Shown: positions 1 through 10,627, numbered from the stretch's first letter. The stretch: 64,000 nt of DNA from Oscillospiraceae bacterium (GCA_016291435.1 JAEEXH010000002.1:32061-96060), one strand, 5' to 3'. Numbers and translations: made by a program. The notes: a model not told the origin generated them from the letters alone.

Positions 1-893
<893 letters not shown>

Positions 894-1019
894 TCACGAA
901 GGGGCGAGTGAAAATGCACATCTCAATTTATCGGATGTACAAATCGACGATTATCCGTTGAGATAGATTGTGAAGAATCACGAAAATTTGTGCGAGATGC
1001 CAAAAAAATGAAAAAACGA

Positions 1020-1049
1020 TTGACTTTGAAGCCGCATTTGTTGTATAAT
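1020..1049 (+). promoter_or_regulatory. Sigma-A-type promoter (TTGACT - 18 nt - TATAAT) upstream of a non-coding transcript
   Basis: TTGACT 1020-1025, TATAAT 1044-1049. Confidence 0.65.
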
Positions 1050-1055
1050 GAAGTC

Positions 1056-1172
1056 GGTGAAATAATGTAATGTTATTTTCACTCGTTTTGTTGTCTCCTT
1101 TCTTTTGTTCTACACATTTTGATTTGACCTCATTTTATTTCGGAAAGCAGAGTTTCGACTCTGCTTTTTTTC
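1056..1172 (+). ncRNA. Putative small RNA of about 115 nt between a good promoter and a perfect intrinsic terminator
   Basis: Promoter at 1020-1049, terminator AAAGCAGAGT-TTCG-ACTCTGCTTT+T at 1144-1171, no credible ORF between them. Confidence 0.5.
1144..1172 (+). terminator. Rho-independent terminator, 10-bp perfect stem with TTCG tetraloop and T-tract
   Basis: AAAGCAGAGTTTCGACTCTGCTTTTTTT. Confidence 0.8.
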
Positions 1173-1237
1173 ATTTCCTGTGCATGGAATGATCGAAATA
1201 CGCGCATGATGGTAACAAAAGAGGAGGCGGCACAGAC

Positions 1238-2023
1238 ATGCAGAAGCGGGAAAAGCGGGCAGTTTTCGCGGTATGGATCACATTGCGCACGGTTGTGCTG
1301 CTGGTCGCGGTGCGGTGCGCATTCCAGCAGCGGTGGGAGAGCTTTTTCACCTGTCTGCTGGCGCTCGTGCTCTTTCTCGCGCCGTCGTTTGCCGCAAGGC
1401 AGCTTCGTCTGCGGCTCCCTTCCGCAATGGAGATCACGGTGCTGATCTTCATTTTCTGCGCGGAGATTCTCGGCGAAGTCGCCGCGTTTTATGTGAAATA
1501 CCCGTTCTGGGACACGATGCTGCACACGGTCAACGGGTTTCTGTTCGCCGCGTTCGGCTTTTCGCTCGTCGATCTGCTGAATGAGGAACGCACGCTGCGG
1601 TTCCGGCTGTCGCCGCCGTTCCTGGCGCTTGCAGCCTTCTGCTTTTCAATGACCGCCGGCGTGCTCTGGGAGTTTCTGGAGTTCGCGGCAGACCGGCTTC
1701 TCCCGCTCGATATGCAGAAGGATACCATTCTCACCGGGTTTCATTCGGTGCTGCTCGACCCTTCGCACGGGAATCACCCGGTGCCGGTCCGCGGAATCAC
1801 GGAAACCGTCATCTCGCTCGCGGACGGGCGCAGGATCACGGTCCGCGGCTATCTCGACATCGGACTCTCCGACACAATGAAGGATCTGTTTGTGAATTTC
1901 CTCGGTGCTGCGGCATTTTCGGCAATCGGCGCCGTCTATGTCAGACGGAGGGGGAAGCAGCCCTTTGCCGCTGCGTTTATCCCGACCGCCGCAGCGGATG
2001 CGCAGGAGCCCCCGCACGCATAG
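1238..2023 (+). CDS. Integral membrane protein of unknown function (several TM segments; resembles YjdF/DUF2238-like proteins)
   Basis: 261-aa ORF with hydrophobic segments and motifs FWDTMLHTVNGFLFAAFGF and GVLWEFLEFAAD. Confidence 0.6.
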   Translation: MQKREKRAVFAVWITLRTVVLLVAVRCAFQQRWESFFTCLLALVLFLAPSFAARQLRLRLPSAMEITVLIFIFCAEILGEVAAFYVKYPFWDTMLHTVNGFLFAAFGFSLVDLLNEERTLRFRLSPPFLALAAFCFSMTAGVLWEFLEFAADRLLPLDMQKDTILTGFHSVLLDPSHGNHPVPVRGITETVISLADGRRITVRGYLDIGLSDTMKDLFVNFLGAAAFSAIGAVYVRRRGKQPFAAAFIPTAAADAQEPPHA

Positions 2024-2094
2024 CAGGAATGCCTATATCGCCCCGCCGGAGCACGCTGTTTCCTGTCAAACTTTACAAATCCCATAAAAAGGGC

Positions 2095-2123
2095 TTGACT
2101 TTGGCGGGGAAATCGTGTATAAT
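2095..2123 (+). promoter_or_regulatory. Sigma-A-type promoter for rpmH (TTGACT - 17 - TATAAT)
   Basis: TTGACT 2095-2100, TATAAT 2118-2123. Confidence 0.65.
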
Positions 2124-2249
2124 CAAACCTTGCAGGGCATTCTATATTTATATGAGTTTGCCGCACATGATTTCCTTCGCGTTTTCCCGCAGTTTTCTGC
2201 CGGAATGCGCGGTGATACATGAGAACGATAGAAAAGGAGTGACAATGCC

Positions 2250-2384
2250 ATGAAGAGAACATATCAGCCGAAGAAGCGCCATCGCAAGATGGAGCACGGC
2301 TTCCGGAAGCGTATGGCTACCACCAACGGCCGCAAGGTTCTGGCGCGCCGCCGTGCAAAGGGTCGTGCAAAGCTGACCTATTGA
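2250..2384 (+). CDS. rpmH: 50S ribosomal protein L34 (44 aa; absent from the supplied ORF track because it is short)
   Basis: [57 protein letters not shown]. Confidence 0.97.
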   Translation: MKRTYQPKKRHRKMEHGFRKRMATTNGRKVLARRRAKGRAKLTY

Positions 2385-2407
2385 TTCCGAATCATACGCC
2401 ATGCAGA

Positions 2408-2442
2408 GGGTCACAACAAGCTTTGTTTGTTGTGATCCTTTT
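2408..2442 (+). terminator. Terminator/attenuator hairpin between rpmH and rnpA
   Basis: GGGTCACAACAA-gctttg-TTTGTTGTGATCC followed by TTTTCT. Confidence 0.6.
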
Positions 2443-2468
2443 CTGTTATCCGCAAGAGGACAGGGGAG

Positions 2469-2918
2469 GTGCAGGACATGCTGTTCACCGAATCGCTGAA
2501 CCGCAATGAGGATTTTCAGCGGCTGTACCGGCGCGGCGCCTTCTGCTCGCTCGGCTCGGCGCTGCTCTATGTGATGCCGAACCGCCTGCCCTATAACCGC
2601 CTCGGCATCACCGCCGGCAAGAAGATCGGCAATGCCGTGAAGCGCAACCGTGCAAAACGCATCATCCGTGCGGCTTACACCGCCGCAGAGAAGGATATGC
2701 CCATCGGCGTCGATATTGTCGTCGTGGCGCGGTCGATCCTCCCGGAGCAGAACGCAAACACACTCACAGACGCGATGTGTACACGCGGCGTCCGGCATGT
2801 GCAGGGCGTCAGCAGCGGAGAAATCCCGCTCGGTCAGCCAAAGGCACAGGGCGGCTCCCCGAAGCAGAAAACACGGCGCGTCCCGCACAAAGCACCGCAG
2901 AAGCCGGGGAAACAGTGA
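2469..2918 (+). CDS. rnpA: Ribonuclease P protein component with a basic C-terminal tail (start may be the internal ATG at 2478)
   Basis: [28 protein letters not shown] matches the RnpA core; located after rpmH. Confidence 0.93.
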   Translation: MQDMLFTESLNRNEDFQRLYRRGAFCSLGSALLYVMPNRLPYNRLGITAGKKIGNAVKRNRAKRIIRAAYTAAEKDMPIGVDIVVVARSILPEQNANTLTDAMCTRGVRHVQGVSSGEIPLGQPKAQGGSPKQKTRRVPHKAPQKPGKQ

Positions 2919-3289
2919 TGCTCCGCCCGTCGCTTCTGCTCATCCGGTTTTATCAGCGGCATATCTCGCCGCATTTTCCCGCGGTCTGCCGCTATCGCCC
3001 GACCTGTTCGCAGTATGCGTTCACGGCGATCGAACGGTACGGCGCGATCCGCGGCATCTGGCTCGGATTTCTCCGCATCTGCCGCTGCAACCCGTGGTCA
3101 AAGGGCGGCTGGGATCCCGTGCCCCTGAAGTTTGATATATTCGGCAGACACCGTCAGCCCCAGCCCGATCCGCTTCCCGCTTCTGCGCGCCGTGCGTCGG
3201 AATTTGGCTGGAAGCTCGCGCCGCGCACAAAATACAGATGCGGCAGGAACACACGCGGCTACCGGTATCTGCGCCCTTATTTTGAATAG
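2918..3289 (+). CDS. yidD: Membrane protein insertion efficiency factor YidD
   Basis: Internal ATG of the 2777-3289 [52 protein letters not shown]; overlaps the rnpA stop (TGATG). Confidence 0.92.
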   Translation: MLRPSLLLIRFYQRHISPHFPAVCRYRPTCSQYAFTAIERYGAIRGIWLGFLRICRCNPWSKGGWDPVPLKFDIFGRHRQPQPDPLPASARRASEFGWKLAPRTKYRCGRNTRGYRYLRPYFE

Positions 3290-3302
3290 GAGGACAACAT
3301 CC

Positions 3303-4448
3303 TTGTTTGACTTGATCGCAATTCCGCTCGGCTGGGTCATGTGGGCGATTTATCAGGTCGTCCACAACTACGGCATTTCTCTCGTGCTCTTTACATTATT
3401 CATCAAGCTCCTGACGCTCCCGAGTACCTATAAGATGCAGGTCAATACGGCGCGTATGGGACTGATCGCTCCGAAGATCGAGAAGATCAAAAAATCTTAC
3501 CCGAACAACCCGCAGCGCGTGCAGGAGGAGCAGACAAAGCTCTACGGACAGGAGGGCATCAATCCCGGCTCCGGCTGTCTGGGCAGCCTTGTCACGATGC
3601 TCCTGCTCTTCGGCGTCTACCGCGTTGTGCTGAAGCCGCTGACGCATATCCTGCACATCTCGAATGAAACACTCACGCAGGCACAGACCGCGCTTCAGAC
3701 ATGGCTCCAGGACAACAACATCACGGAGAAATATCTGACTGCGCGTCCGGAGCTGATTATGCTGAAATACGCAAAGTCGAATCCTGAGGCGTTTTCCGGC
3801 ATCGAGGGCTTCGCAGACAAGCTCCGCGGCTTCCAGAATAACTTCCTCGGCTTCGATCTCACCGGCACGCCTGAGCTGCACCCGGAGGTCTGGAGCAAGA
3901 CGGCGATCCTGCTGATCGCACTGCCTGTGCTCGCGGCAATCGCACAGCTCGCAATCACGATCGTCACACAGATGCGCCAGAAGAAGGTCAACCCGAATAT
4001 GCAGAGCATGGGCGGCATGAACGCGATGCTCTACGCCTCCCCGCTCATGACCGTCTGGATCGGCATGTCCACGCCGGCAGGTCTTTCGCTCTACTGGCTC
4101 GTCAACAGCATCCTGAGCCTTGTGATGATGGTGCTCATTTATAAGTATCTCGACAACAAGGAGCGCCTGCTTGCCATCAATGAGAAGGAAAAGCAGAAGC
4201 AGCTCAAGAAGGGTCCCGGCTTCATGCAGCGCATGATGGAGCAGTCCGCACAGATGCAGGCACAGCAGAACGGGACAAATAACCGCGGCGAAGCCAACCG
4301 CACCCGCTATGCAGACGGCGACGACGGCATGACCCGCAAGGAACGCGCTGAGTATGAACGCAAGCTCGTTGAAGCGGCAAGACGGCGCGCAGCAGAAAAA
4401 TACGGCGAAGAGCTCCCGGATTCCGACCCGGGGGATGACGATCTGTAA
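3303..4448 (+). CDS. yidC: YidC/Oxa1 family membrane protein insertase (likely TTG start)
   Basis: LFDLIAIPLGWVMWAIYQVVHNYGISLVLFTLFIKLLTLPSTYKMQ...; AGGAGG RBS just upstream of TTG 3303; ORF track start at 3132 is upstream of that RBS. Confidence 0.9.
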   Translation: MFDLIAIPLGWVMWAIYQVVHNYGISLVLFTLFIKLLTLPSTYKMQVNTARMGLIAPKIEKIKKSYPNNPQRVQEEQTKLYGQEGINPGSGCLGSLVTMLLLFGVYRVVLKPLTHILHISNETLTQAQTALQTWLQDNNITEKYLTARPELIMLKYAKSNPEAFSGIEGFADKLRGFQNNFLGFDLTGTPELHPEVWSKTAILLIALPVLAAIAQLAITIVTQMRQKKVNPNMQSMGGMNAMLYASPLMTVWIGMSTPAGLSLYWLVNSILSLVMMVLIYKYLDNKERLLAINEKEKQKQLKKGPGFMQRMMEQSAQMQAQQNGTNNRGEANRTRYADGDDGMTRKERAEYERKLVEAARRRAAEKYGEELPDSDPGDDDL

Positions 4449-4496
4449 AAACACGCAGATCCGCATAATTCAATTTGGAAAGGGGATTATGATCCG

Positions 4497-5534
4497 ATGG
4501 CATCTATGACAGAAATCTTTACCGCCCCCACGCTTGAGGAGGCGAAGCAGAAGGCGGCAGACGCATTCGGCGCGCCGGTTTCTGAGATCACATTCACAGT
4601 GATTGAGGAGCCGAAGCGCTCGATCCTGGGCGGCTTGTTCGGCAAGAAGGATGCAGAGTGCAAGGTCCGCGCTGAGTATCAGTCCGCAGAAGCACCGGAA
4701 GAGGAAACGGCATCCGAAGCAGTCAGCTCCGATGTTGTTGAGACGGCGGCTGAAGCTGTCGCTGACACAGCAGAGGAAACCGCCGATACGCCCGCAGCAG
4801 AGGAAAAGAACGACGACAGACCCGCCTGGGAGGATATCCCCGAGGAGATCCGTCTCGCAAAGATGCAGCTTGCAGTGGATTATCTTCAGCAGGTGCTCGC
4901 ACGGCTCAGCCCGGATGTGACTGTCAGCGCAAAGCTCGACAACGGCATCGCAATCACGCTTGAGGGTGACAATCCCGGCGTGCTGATCGGCAGACGCGGT
5001 GACACACTCGATGCACTTCAGTATCTCACCTCTATGGTCGCAAACCGCGGCGACAAGGACTATGTCCGCCTGACCATCGACGCTTGCGGCTACCGTACAA
5101 AGCGCCGCAAGGCACTCCAGGAGCTTGCACAGCGCATCAGCAAGAATGTGCTCCGCAGCGGCAGAAGCGTCGCGCTTGAGCCGATGAACCCCTATGAGCG
5201 CCGCATCATCCACTCGACCGTCACCGAGATCGAGGGCGTTTCGTCCCACAGCTCCGGCGAGGAGCCGTACCGCAAGGTGATCATCACCTCTGACTCCGCC
5301 CCTGCTTATAAACGCGATGACAAAAACGCGCGCGGGTATCGCAGCGGAAACGGCGGCAGACGCGACCGCAATGACCGCGGTGACAAGCGCGGCGGCAGAC
5401 GCGACCGCGGTGAGCGCCGTCCTCCGGTCGAGGCAAGAAAGCTCGATCTTTCGACCAGCTTCGAGCGCGACTACAAGCGTCCGAAGCCGGAGGATTCTCT
5501 CAACACCGGCGTTTACGGTAAAATTGATATCTGA
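4497..5534 (+). CDS. khpB: RNA-binding cell elongation regulator Jag/KhpB (Jag-N, KH, R3H)
   Basis: Jag-N domain, KH GVLIGRRGDTLDALQYLTSMV, R3H-like ALEPMNPYERRIIHSTV; acidic linker; basic tail. Confidence 0.92.
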   Translation: MASMTEIFTAPTLEEAKQKAADAFGAPVSEITFTVIEEPKRSILGGLFGKKDAECKVRAEYQSAEAPEEETASEAVSSDVVETAAEAVADTAEETADTPAAEEKNDDRPAWEDIPEEIRLAKMQLAVDYLQQVLARLSPDVTVSAKLDNGIAITLEGDNPGVLIGRRGDTLDALQYLTSMVANRGDKDYVRLTIDACGYRTKRRKALQELAQRISKNVLRSGRSVALEPMNPYERRIIHSTVTEIEGVSSHSSGEEPYRKVIITSDSAPAYKRDDKNARGYRSGNGGRRDRNDRGDKRGGRRDRGERRPPVEARKLDLSTSFERDYKRPKPEDSLNTGVYGKIDI

Positions 5535-5543
5535 GACTGACGG

Positions 5544-5576
5544 AAAGGGCGGCGGCAATGCTGCCCTTTTTGTTTT
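5544..5576 (+). terminator. Rho-independent terminator after khpB
   Basis: AAAGGGCGGC-ggcaat-GCTGCCCTTTTTGTTTT. Confidence 0.7.
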
Positions 5577-5626
5577 ATAAAAGCGCGTGTCTTCGCGAAA
5601 TCTAAAGCACTTGTAAGGAGCTTGTC

Positions 5627-6973
5627 ATGACAACGATCGCAGCAATTTCAACACCCCCTGCACAGGGCGGCATCGCAATGATCCGTGTCTCAGGCGAGAA
5701 TGCAATCGAAATATCGGAACATATGTTCTGTGCATATCAAAACAAAAAGCCGTCTGAAATGACAGGATATACCTGCGCCTACGGCGAAATCCGGGACGGC
5801 ACAGAGCGCATAGACGATGTGATTCTGACCGTATTCCGTGCGCCGCACAGCTACACAGGCGAGGATACGGTTGAAATCACCTGTCACGGCGGACTGTATG
5901 TATCACGGCGCATTCTCGGGCTGCTCTATCGCAGCGGCGCAGAGCCGGCAGGCCCCGGAGAGTTCACAAAGCGTGCATTTCTGAACGGCAAACTCTCGCT
6001 CTCACAGGCAGAAGCCGTCATGGATCTGATACGCGCTGACGGTGACGCTTCGCTCAGGCAGGCAAATTATGCACGCGAGGGCAGACTAGGCAAGCAAATG
6101 CAGGCTATCTGTGCAGCACTTACAGACCTGCTGTCAGCGATGACATACTGGCTCGATGACGCGGAGGAATTCCCGCCTGAGCTGTCGCCCGAACATCTTT
6201 CTGCGCAGATTACAAAAACAGCCGACAAACTGCACGACATGATCACGCACTATGATGACGGAAGAATGCTCAGAGAAGGGATCCGAACTGTCCTGCTCGG
6301 TCTGCCGAATGCCGGGAAATCCACGGTCATGAACTGGCTCTGCGGCGCGGATAAAAGCATTGTCACGGAATACGAGGGCACAACACGGGATGTGATCACG
6401 GAGCAGGTGCGCATCGGTGACTATACGCTGCTGCTTTCGGATACCGCCGGCATACGCGATACAGACAATCCGATTGAAACCATCGGCATCGCTGCTGCTT
6501 ACAAGGCGCTTGACGACGCAGATCTTGTCCTGTATACGGTCGATGCCGTGCGCGGGCTCAGGGACGAAGACCTGGAAGCACTCGCGCGCTGCGGTGCAAG
6601 ACATGTGATCATTCTCTGGAACAAAACGGATCTTCCGCACGAGGAATTGCCGGAATGCAGATATCCGATCGTTCCAATCGCCGCGAAAAGCAATCCTTCT
6701 CTCAATGTACTTGCAGATGCTCTGCATAATATTCTCGGTGATACCGTAACAGGAACATACATTTCCGCACTGAATGAACGTCAGCAACAAATTCTGGTTG
6801 CGGCATACGAGCGCATCTCGCAGGCTCAAACGATGCTCATTGAGGGTGCTCCCCTTGACCTCATATGCAGTGAACTGGAGATCGCGGCGAACAAGCTGGC
6901 GGAAATTGAGGGGAAGCAGGTCACAGACGATGTCATCGAAGGTGTTTTCGAGAAATTCTGTGTCGGAAAGTGA
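5627..6973 (+). CDS. mnmE: tRNA-5-carboxymethylaminomethyl-2-thiouridine synthesis GTPase MnmE
   Basis: TIAAISTPPAQGGIAMIRVSG..., G1 GLPNAGKST, DTAGIRDT, C-terminal FCVGK. Confidence 0.97.
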   Translation: MTTIAAISTPPAQGGIAMIRVSGENAIEISEHMFCAYQNKKPSEMTGYTCAYGEIRDGTERIDDVILTVFRAPHSYTGEDTVEITCHGGLYVSRRILGLLYRSGAEPAGPGEFTKRAFLNGKLSLSQAEAVMDLIRADGDASLRQANYAREGRLGKQMQAICAALTDLLSAMTYWLDDAEEFPPELSPEHLSAQITKTADKLHDMITHYDDGRMLREGIRTVLLGLPNAGKSTVMNWLCGADKSIVTEYEGTTRDVITEQVRIGDYTLLLSDTAGIRDTDNPIETIGIAAAYKALDDADLVLYTVDAVRGLRDEDLEALARCGARHVIILWNKTDLPHEELPECRYPIVPIAAKSNPSLNVLADALHNILGDTVTGTYISALNERQQQILVAAYERISQAQTMLIEGAPLDLICSELEIAANKLAEIEGKQVTDDVIEGVFEKFCVGK

Positions 6974-6974
6974 A

Positions 6975-6990
6975 TGTTCCACGTGGAACA
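6975..6990. promoter_or_regulatory. parS-like palindrome TGTTCCACGTGGAACA
   Basis: Perfect 16-bp palindrome, close to the ParB parS consensus TGTTNCACGTGAAACA. Confidence 0.85.
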
Positions 6991-7013
6991 TTGTGAAACA
7001 AATCAGATTATGA

Positions 7014-7029
7014 TGTTCCACGTGGAACA
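7014..7029. promoter_or_regulatory. parS-like palindrome TGTTCCACGTGGAACA
   Basis: Identical second copy 39 bp downstream, between mnmE and mnmG. Confidence 0.85.
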
Positions 7030-7040
7030 ATGGAGGAACT

Positions 7041-8918
7041 ATGGAACCAATACGAAGATTTGACGTCGGGGTCATCGGTGCAGGACATGCCGGAATCGAA
7101 GCAGCGCTTGCAAGCGCAAAACGCGGATGTAAAACTGCTTTGTTCACAATTTCGCTGGATCAGATTGGCAACATGCCCTGCAATCCTTCGATCGGCGGAA
7201 GCGCAAAAGGGCATCTGGTGCGTGAGATTGACGCGCTCGGCGGAATTATGGGCACCGCCGGAGATGCATGCTGCATTCAAATGCGGATGCTGAACAAAAG
7301 CAAAGGCGCATCCGTCCACAGCCCGCGTGCACAGGCAGACAGGCGGCTGTATCACGCATATACGAAGAAAATATGCGAAGATACACCAAATCTCGAAATC
7401 ATACAGACAGAAATTGCCGATATATGCATGGATGAAAGCAACCGCATCACAGGTGTAGTCAACGCATTCGGCGCAGTATTCGCATGCAAGGCGGTGATAC
7501 TCTGCACCGGTACATTCTTAAAAGGAATGATCTACATCGGCAGGCACGGTGAAGAAGGCGGCCCGGATGCATGTTTGCCTGCACGGAGGCTATCGCAGAG
7601 TCTTGCAAACGCAGGAATCAAACTCCGCAGATTCAAAACAGGCACACCTTGCCGCGTGCACCGCAGAAGCATAGATTACACCAAGTTGCAGCCGCAGTAC
7701 GGCGATGAAGATCCGCAGCCATTTTCCTTCGCGCACAGCGGTCAGCTCAGAAACGATGCCGTCTGCTATATCGCAAATACAAACGAAGAAACACATCGGA
7801 TTATACGCGAAAACATCGGAGAATCGCCGCTTTACAGCAAAATGATCAGCGGAGTCGGACCGAGATACTGCCCATCCATCGAGGATAAGGTCATACGGTT
7901 TGCCGAAAGAGAGCGGCACCAGATATTCGTAGAACCGACAGGATTTGACACTGAGGAAATGTATTTGCAGGGATTCAGCACCTCTCTGCCTGAATATGTG
8001 CAGATACAAATGCTGCGCAGCGTATCAGGGTTTGAGCACATCGAAATCATGCGGTCCGCATATGCAATCGAATATGACTGCATCAATCCGATCTGTCTCG
8101 ACCATACACTTGCATTCAAAGGGCTCCACGGCCTGTACGCAGCGGGACAATTCAACGGAACGTCCGGTTACGAGGAAGCTGCGGCGCAGGGATTAATCGC
8201 CGGAATCAACGCATCAGCGTACATTCGAGGTGATACGCCGATTGAACTGCAGCGCAGCAGTTCATACATCGGGACACTCATTGACGACCTTGTGACCAAG
8301 GGGACAGATGACCCCTACCGAATGATGACAGCTCGCAGCGAATACCGCCTGTCTCTCCGGCACACGACGGCAGACAAACGCCTGACTCCCATCGGGTATC
8401 AATATGGTCTGATCAGCGAAGAACGATACAAGAATTTTCAGTCTAAAATGGAGCATATTGAATCCGCAGTCGATCAAATCCGTAATATAACGCTCAAACC
8501 GACTGATGCACTGAACGAATATCTGCAAAACTGCGGCACATCACCAATCAGCCAGCCGCAAAAGCTGTATGCAATACTGAAACGCCCACAGGTGAAATTT
8601 CACGATATTACGAGTATTTGCGGCATCGACCTCAATTTGACAAAAGAGGAAGCAGACGAAGCAGAGCTCACTGTCAAATACGATGAATACATCGCCCGGC
8701 AGAACAGACAAAGCGAAGCGCTCAGTGAACTTGAGCGGATTCGCCTGCCGGAAGGACTGGATTACAGCCAGATTCACGGGATGTCCTCTGAGGCAATCGA
8801 AAAGCTGACGCGCATCCGCCCTTCCCAGCTTGCACAGGCATCCCGCATCTCCGGCGTTTCTCCGGCGGATATTTCGCTGATCATGACTTATCTGAAAGCA
8901 GGTGGATACCATGGATGA
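7041..8918 (+). CDS. mnmG: tRNA uridine-5-carboxymethylaminomethyl modification enzyme MnmG
   Basis: FDVGVIGAGHAGIEAALASAKRG..., MPCNPSIGGSAKGHLVREIDALGG. Confidence 0.97.
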   Translation: MEPIRRFDVGVIGAGHAGIEAALASAKRGCKTALFTISLDQIGNMPCNPSIGGSAKGHLVREIDALGGIMGTAGDACCIQMRMLNKSKGASVHSPRAQADRRLYHAYTKKICEDTPNLEIIQTEIADICMDESNRITGVVNAFGAVFACKAVILCTGTFLKGMIYIGRHGEEGGPDACLPARRLSQSLANAGIKLRRFKTGTPCRVHRRSIDYTKLQPQYGDEDPQPFSFAHSGQLRNDAVCYIANTNEETHRIIRENIGESPLYSKMISGVGPRYCPSIEDKVIRFAERERHQIFVEPTGFDTEEMYLQGFSTSLPEYVQIQMLRSVSGFEHIEIMRSAYAIEYDCINPICLDHTLAFKGLHGLYAAGQFNGTSGYEEAAAQGLIAGINASAYIRGDTPIELQRSSSYIGTLIDDLVTKGTDDPYRMMTARSEYRLSLRHTTADKRLTPIGYQYGLISEERYKNFQSKMEHIESAVDQIRNITLKPTDALNEYLQNCGTSPISQPQKLYAILKRPQVKFHDITSICGIDLNLTKEEADEAELTVKYDEYIARQNRQSEALSELERIRLPEGLDYSQIHGMSSEAIEKLTRIRPSQLAQASRISGVSPADISLIMTYLKAGGYHG

Positions 8919-9624
8919 CACACATCTTGCCGAAAAGATCACATTATTCCGACAGTATGGCATTGGCCTGAGCGAAGAAAACGCGGTATTATTGCAGAAA
9001 TTTGCCGACATGATGATCGCTGAATCAAAGATACAGAACATCACGGCTGTCACCGATCCGGACGCAATCTGGACGCGGCATTTTCTTGATTCTGCGTGCC
9101 TTTCCAGCTATTTGCCCTCTGAACAGAGTAAAATCATCGACATCGGAACCGGCGGCGGAATCCCCGGTATTCCGCTTGCAATTTTAAAGCGCGGCAGCGC
9201 GCACACTGTTCTTCTGGACAGCGAACTGCGGAAAATTGAATTCTGCGCCCGTGCTGCGAAAACGCTTGGGCTCAGCGCAGAAGCCAGATGCGCCCGCGCC
9301 GAGGAGCTGGCACAGGATCCCATTTACCGGGGAACATTCGATATTGCAGTCTCCCGCGCGATGACAAACGGCGCAATATTATGCGAAATGGCGATCCCGT
9401 TCCTGAAAGTCGGCGGAAAGCTGCTCGCGATGAAGGGCAAGAATTACTCCGAGGAAACAGAAGGGTTCGGCAAAGCTGCAAAGAAGCTCGGTGCGCACAT
9501 CGCAGAGGTCGTCCGGTATGAGATCGAAGGGGAAGAAAAACATCTGATCATTGTGCAGAAGGACTGTGAAACGCCGGCGCAATATCCGCGGAGATTCGCG
9601 AAAATCAAGCGATCCCCGCTGTAA
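8902..9624 (+). CDS. rsmG: 16S rRNA (guanine527-N7)-methyltransferase (start may be ATG 8911)
   Basis: NITAVTDPDAIWTRHFLDSA, IDIGTGGGIPGIPLAI. Confidence 0.95.
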   Translation: MDTMDDTHLAEKITLFRQYGIGLSEENAVLLQKFADMMIAESKIQNITAVTDPDAIWTRHFLDSACLSSYLPSEQSKIIDIGTGGGIPGIPLAILKRGSAHTVLLDSELRKIEFCARAAKTLGLSAEARCARAEELAQDPIYRGTFDIAVSRAMTNGAILCEMAIPFLKVGGKLLAMKGKNYSEETEGFGKAAKKLGAHIAEVVRYEIEGEEKHLIIVQKDCETPAQYPRRFAKIKRSPL

Positions 9625-9640
9625 TGTTCCACGTGGAACA
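9625..9640. promoter_or_regulatory. parS-like palindrome TGTTCCACGTGGAACA
   Basis: Third identical copy, between the convergent rsmG and SpoIID-like genes. Confidence 0.85.
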
Positions 9641-10627
9641 TCACTGCTTCCGCAGCTCTGTGCCCGGGTAATAATGCAGCAGGATTTCTTCGAAAGATGC
9701 GCCAGCAAGTGCCATCCGGTGCGCACCGTACTGGCTCATACCGACTGAATGCCCGTAGCCGTGAACAGTGAACACAAACTGCCGCTGTTCTGCATCATAC
9801 GCCGCTGAAAATGCAGCAGATCGCAGCGCAAGCGCCTGCCTGATGACGGCCCCGGTCAGATCCGAACCTGCAATCTCCATGCGCAGGACTGTGCCCGCGT
9901 CAGAATAGCTGCACGCACCCAACCACAAGGCCGGATCCTGCGGAAATGTCAGCGACGGCTCGGCTGCAACGAGTGACGCAGACAGCGTCTCAGGAGAAAA
10001 GCTGCACACAGTCTCAAATTGCGGCGCTGCACAATCCGCCTCAGATTCCACTGATACCAGATACGGCAGACTTGTGCCCCAAGCATTTTCTGCCGACTCC
10101 GTTTCGCCCGGAGAAACCGCATGAAACGCCGCTACGATCGGCGCGTTGTCATAATAGAGCACCAGATCACCGACCGCATCCACGGCATCGGTGATCTTTT
10201 TTCTGTTTTCCTCGTAGTGTGTGCCCCAGAGCAGGCGCATGTCCGTATCCGTGTAATACGCCTGATAACGGCTGCTGTCATCGGAGAAATCGGCATCCGG
10301 GAGACTGTCATCCGGCTGTGTCATATGAAGCTGATGCAGCCGTTCTGCATAGGTATGTGACGCGATCACCTGTGCACACAATGCCTCATGCGCATAGTCA
10401 GCCGGCATCTCAGCAGCCACAGCGCCAATCAGATAGTCACGCACAGGCACTTGTTCAACAGTGTCTGTCTTTGTTATATATATACTGTAATACCGCGTAT
10501 CTTCGTTATTTTCATGATCCGATTCATTTACATTCAGACGGCTGTGCCATTGACCGAATGCAGCCGTTGACGGGATCGCCAGCATCAGCAGCCCCGAGAG
10601 CAGTGCCGACCTGATCAGTTTCTGCAT
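9641..10627 (-). CDS. spoIID: SpoIID/LytB-domain protein (stage II sporulation protein D-like)
   Basis: Internal start MQKLIRSALLSGLLMLAIPS (signal/TM), VPVRDYLIGAVAAEMPADYAHEALCAQVIASHTYAE, C-terminal VHGYGHSVGMSQYGAHRMA; GGAGG upstream. Confidence 0.88.
   Translation of the reverse strand: MQKLIRSALLSGLLMLAIPSTAAFGQWHSRLNVNESDHENNEDTRYYSIYITKTDTVEQVPVRDYLIGAVAAEMPADYAHEALCAQVIASHTYAERLHQLHMTQPDDSLPDADFSDDSSRYQAYYTDTDMRLLWGTHYEENRKKITDAVDAVGDLVLYYDNAPIVAAFHAVSPGETESAENAWGTSLPYLVSVESEADCAAPQFETVCSFSPETLSASLVAAEPSLTFPQDPALWLGACSYSDAGTVLRMEIAGSDLTGAVIRQALALRSAAFSAAYDAEQRQFVFTVHGYGHSVGMSQYGAHRMALAGASFEEILLHYYPGTELRKQ

Noticed and set aside
4470-5558. 362-aa minus-strand ORF opposite khpB
   Set aside because: khpB is unmistakable; shadow ORF.
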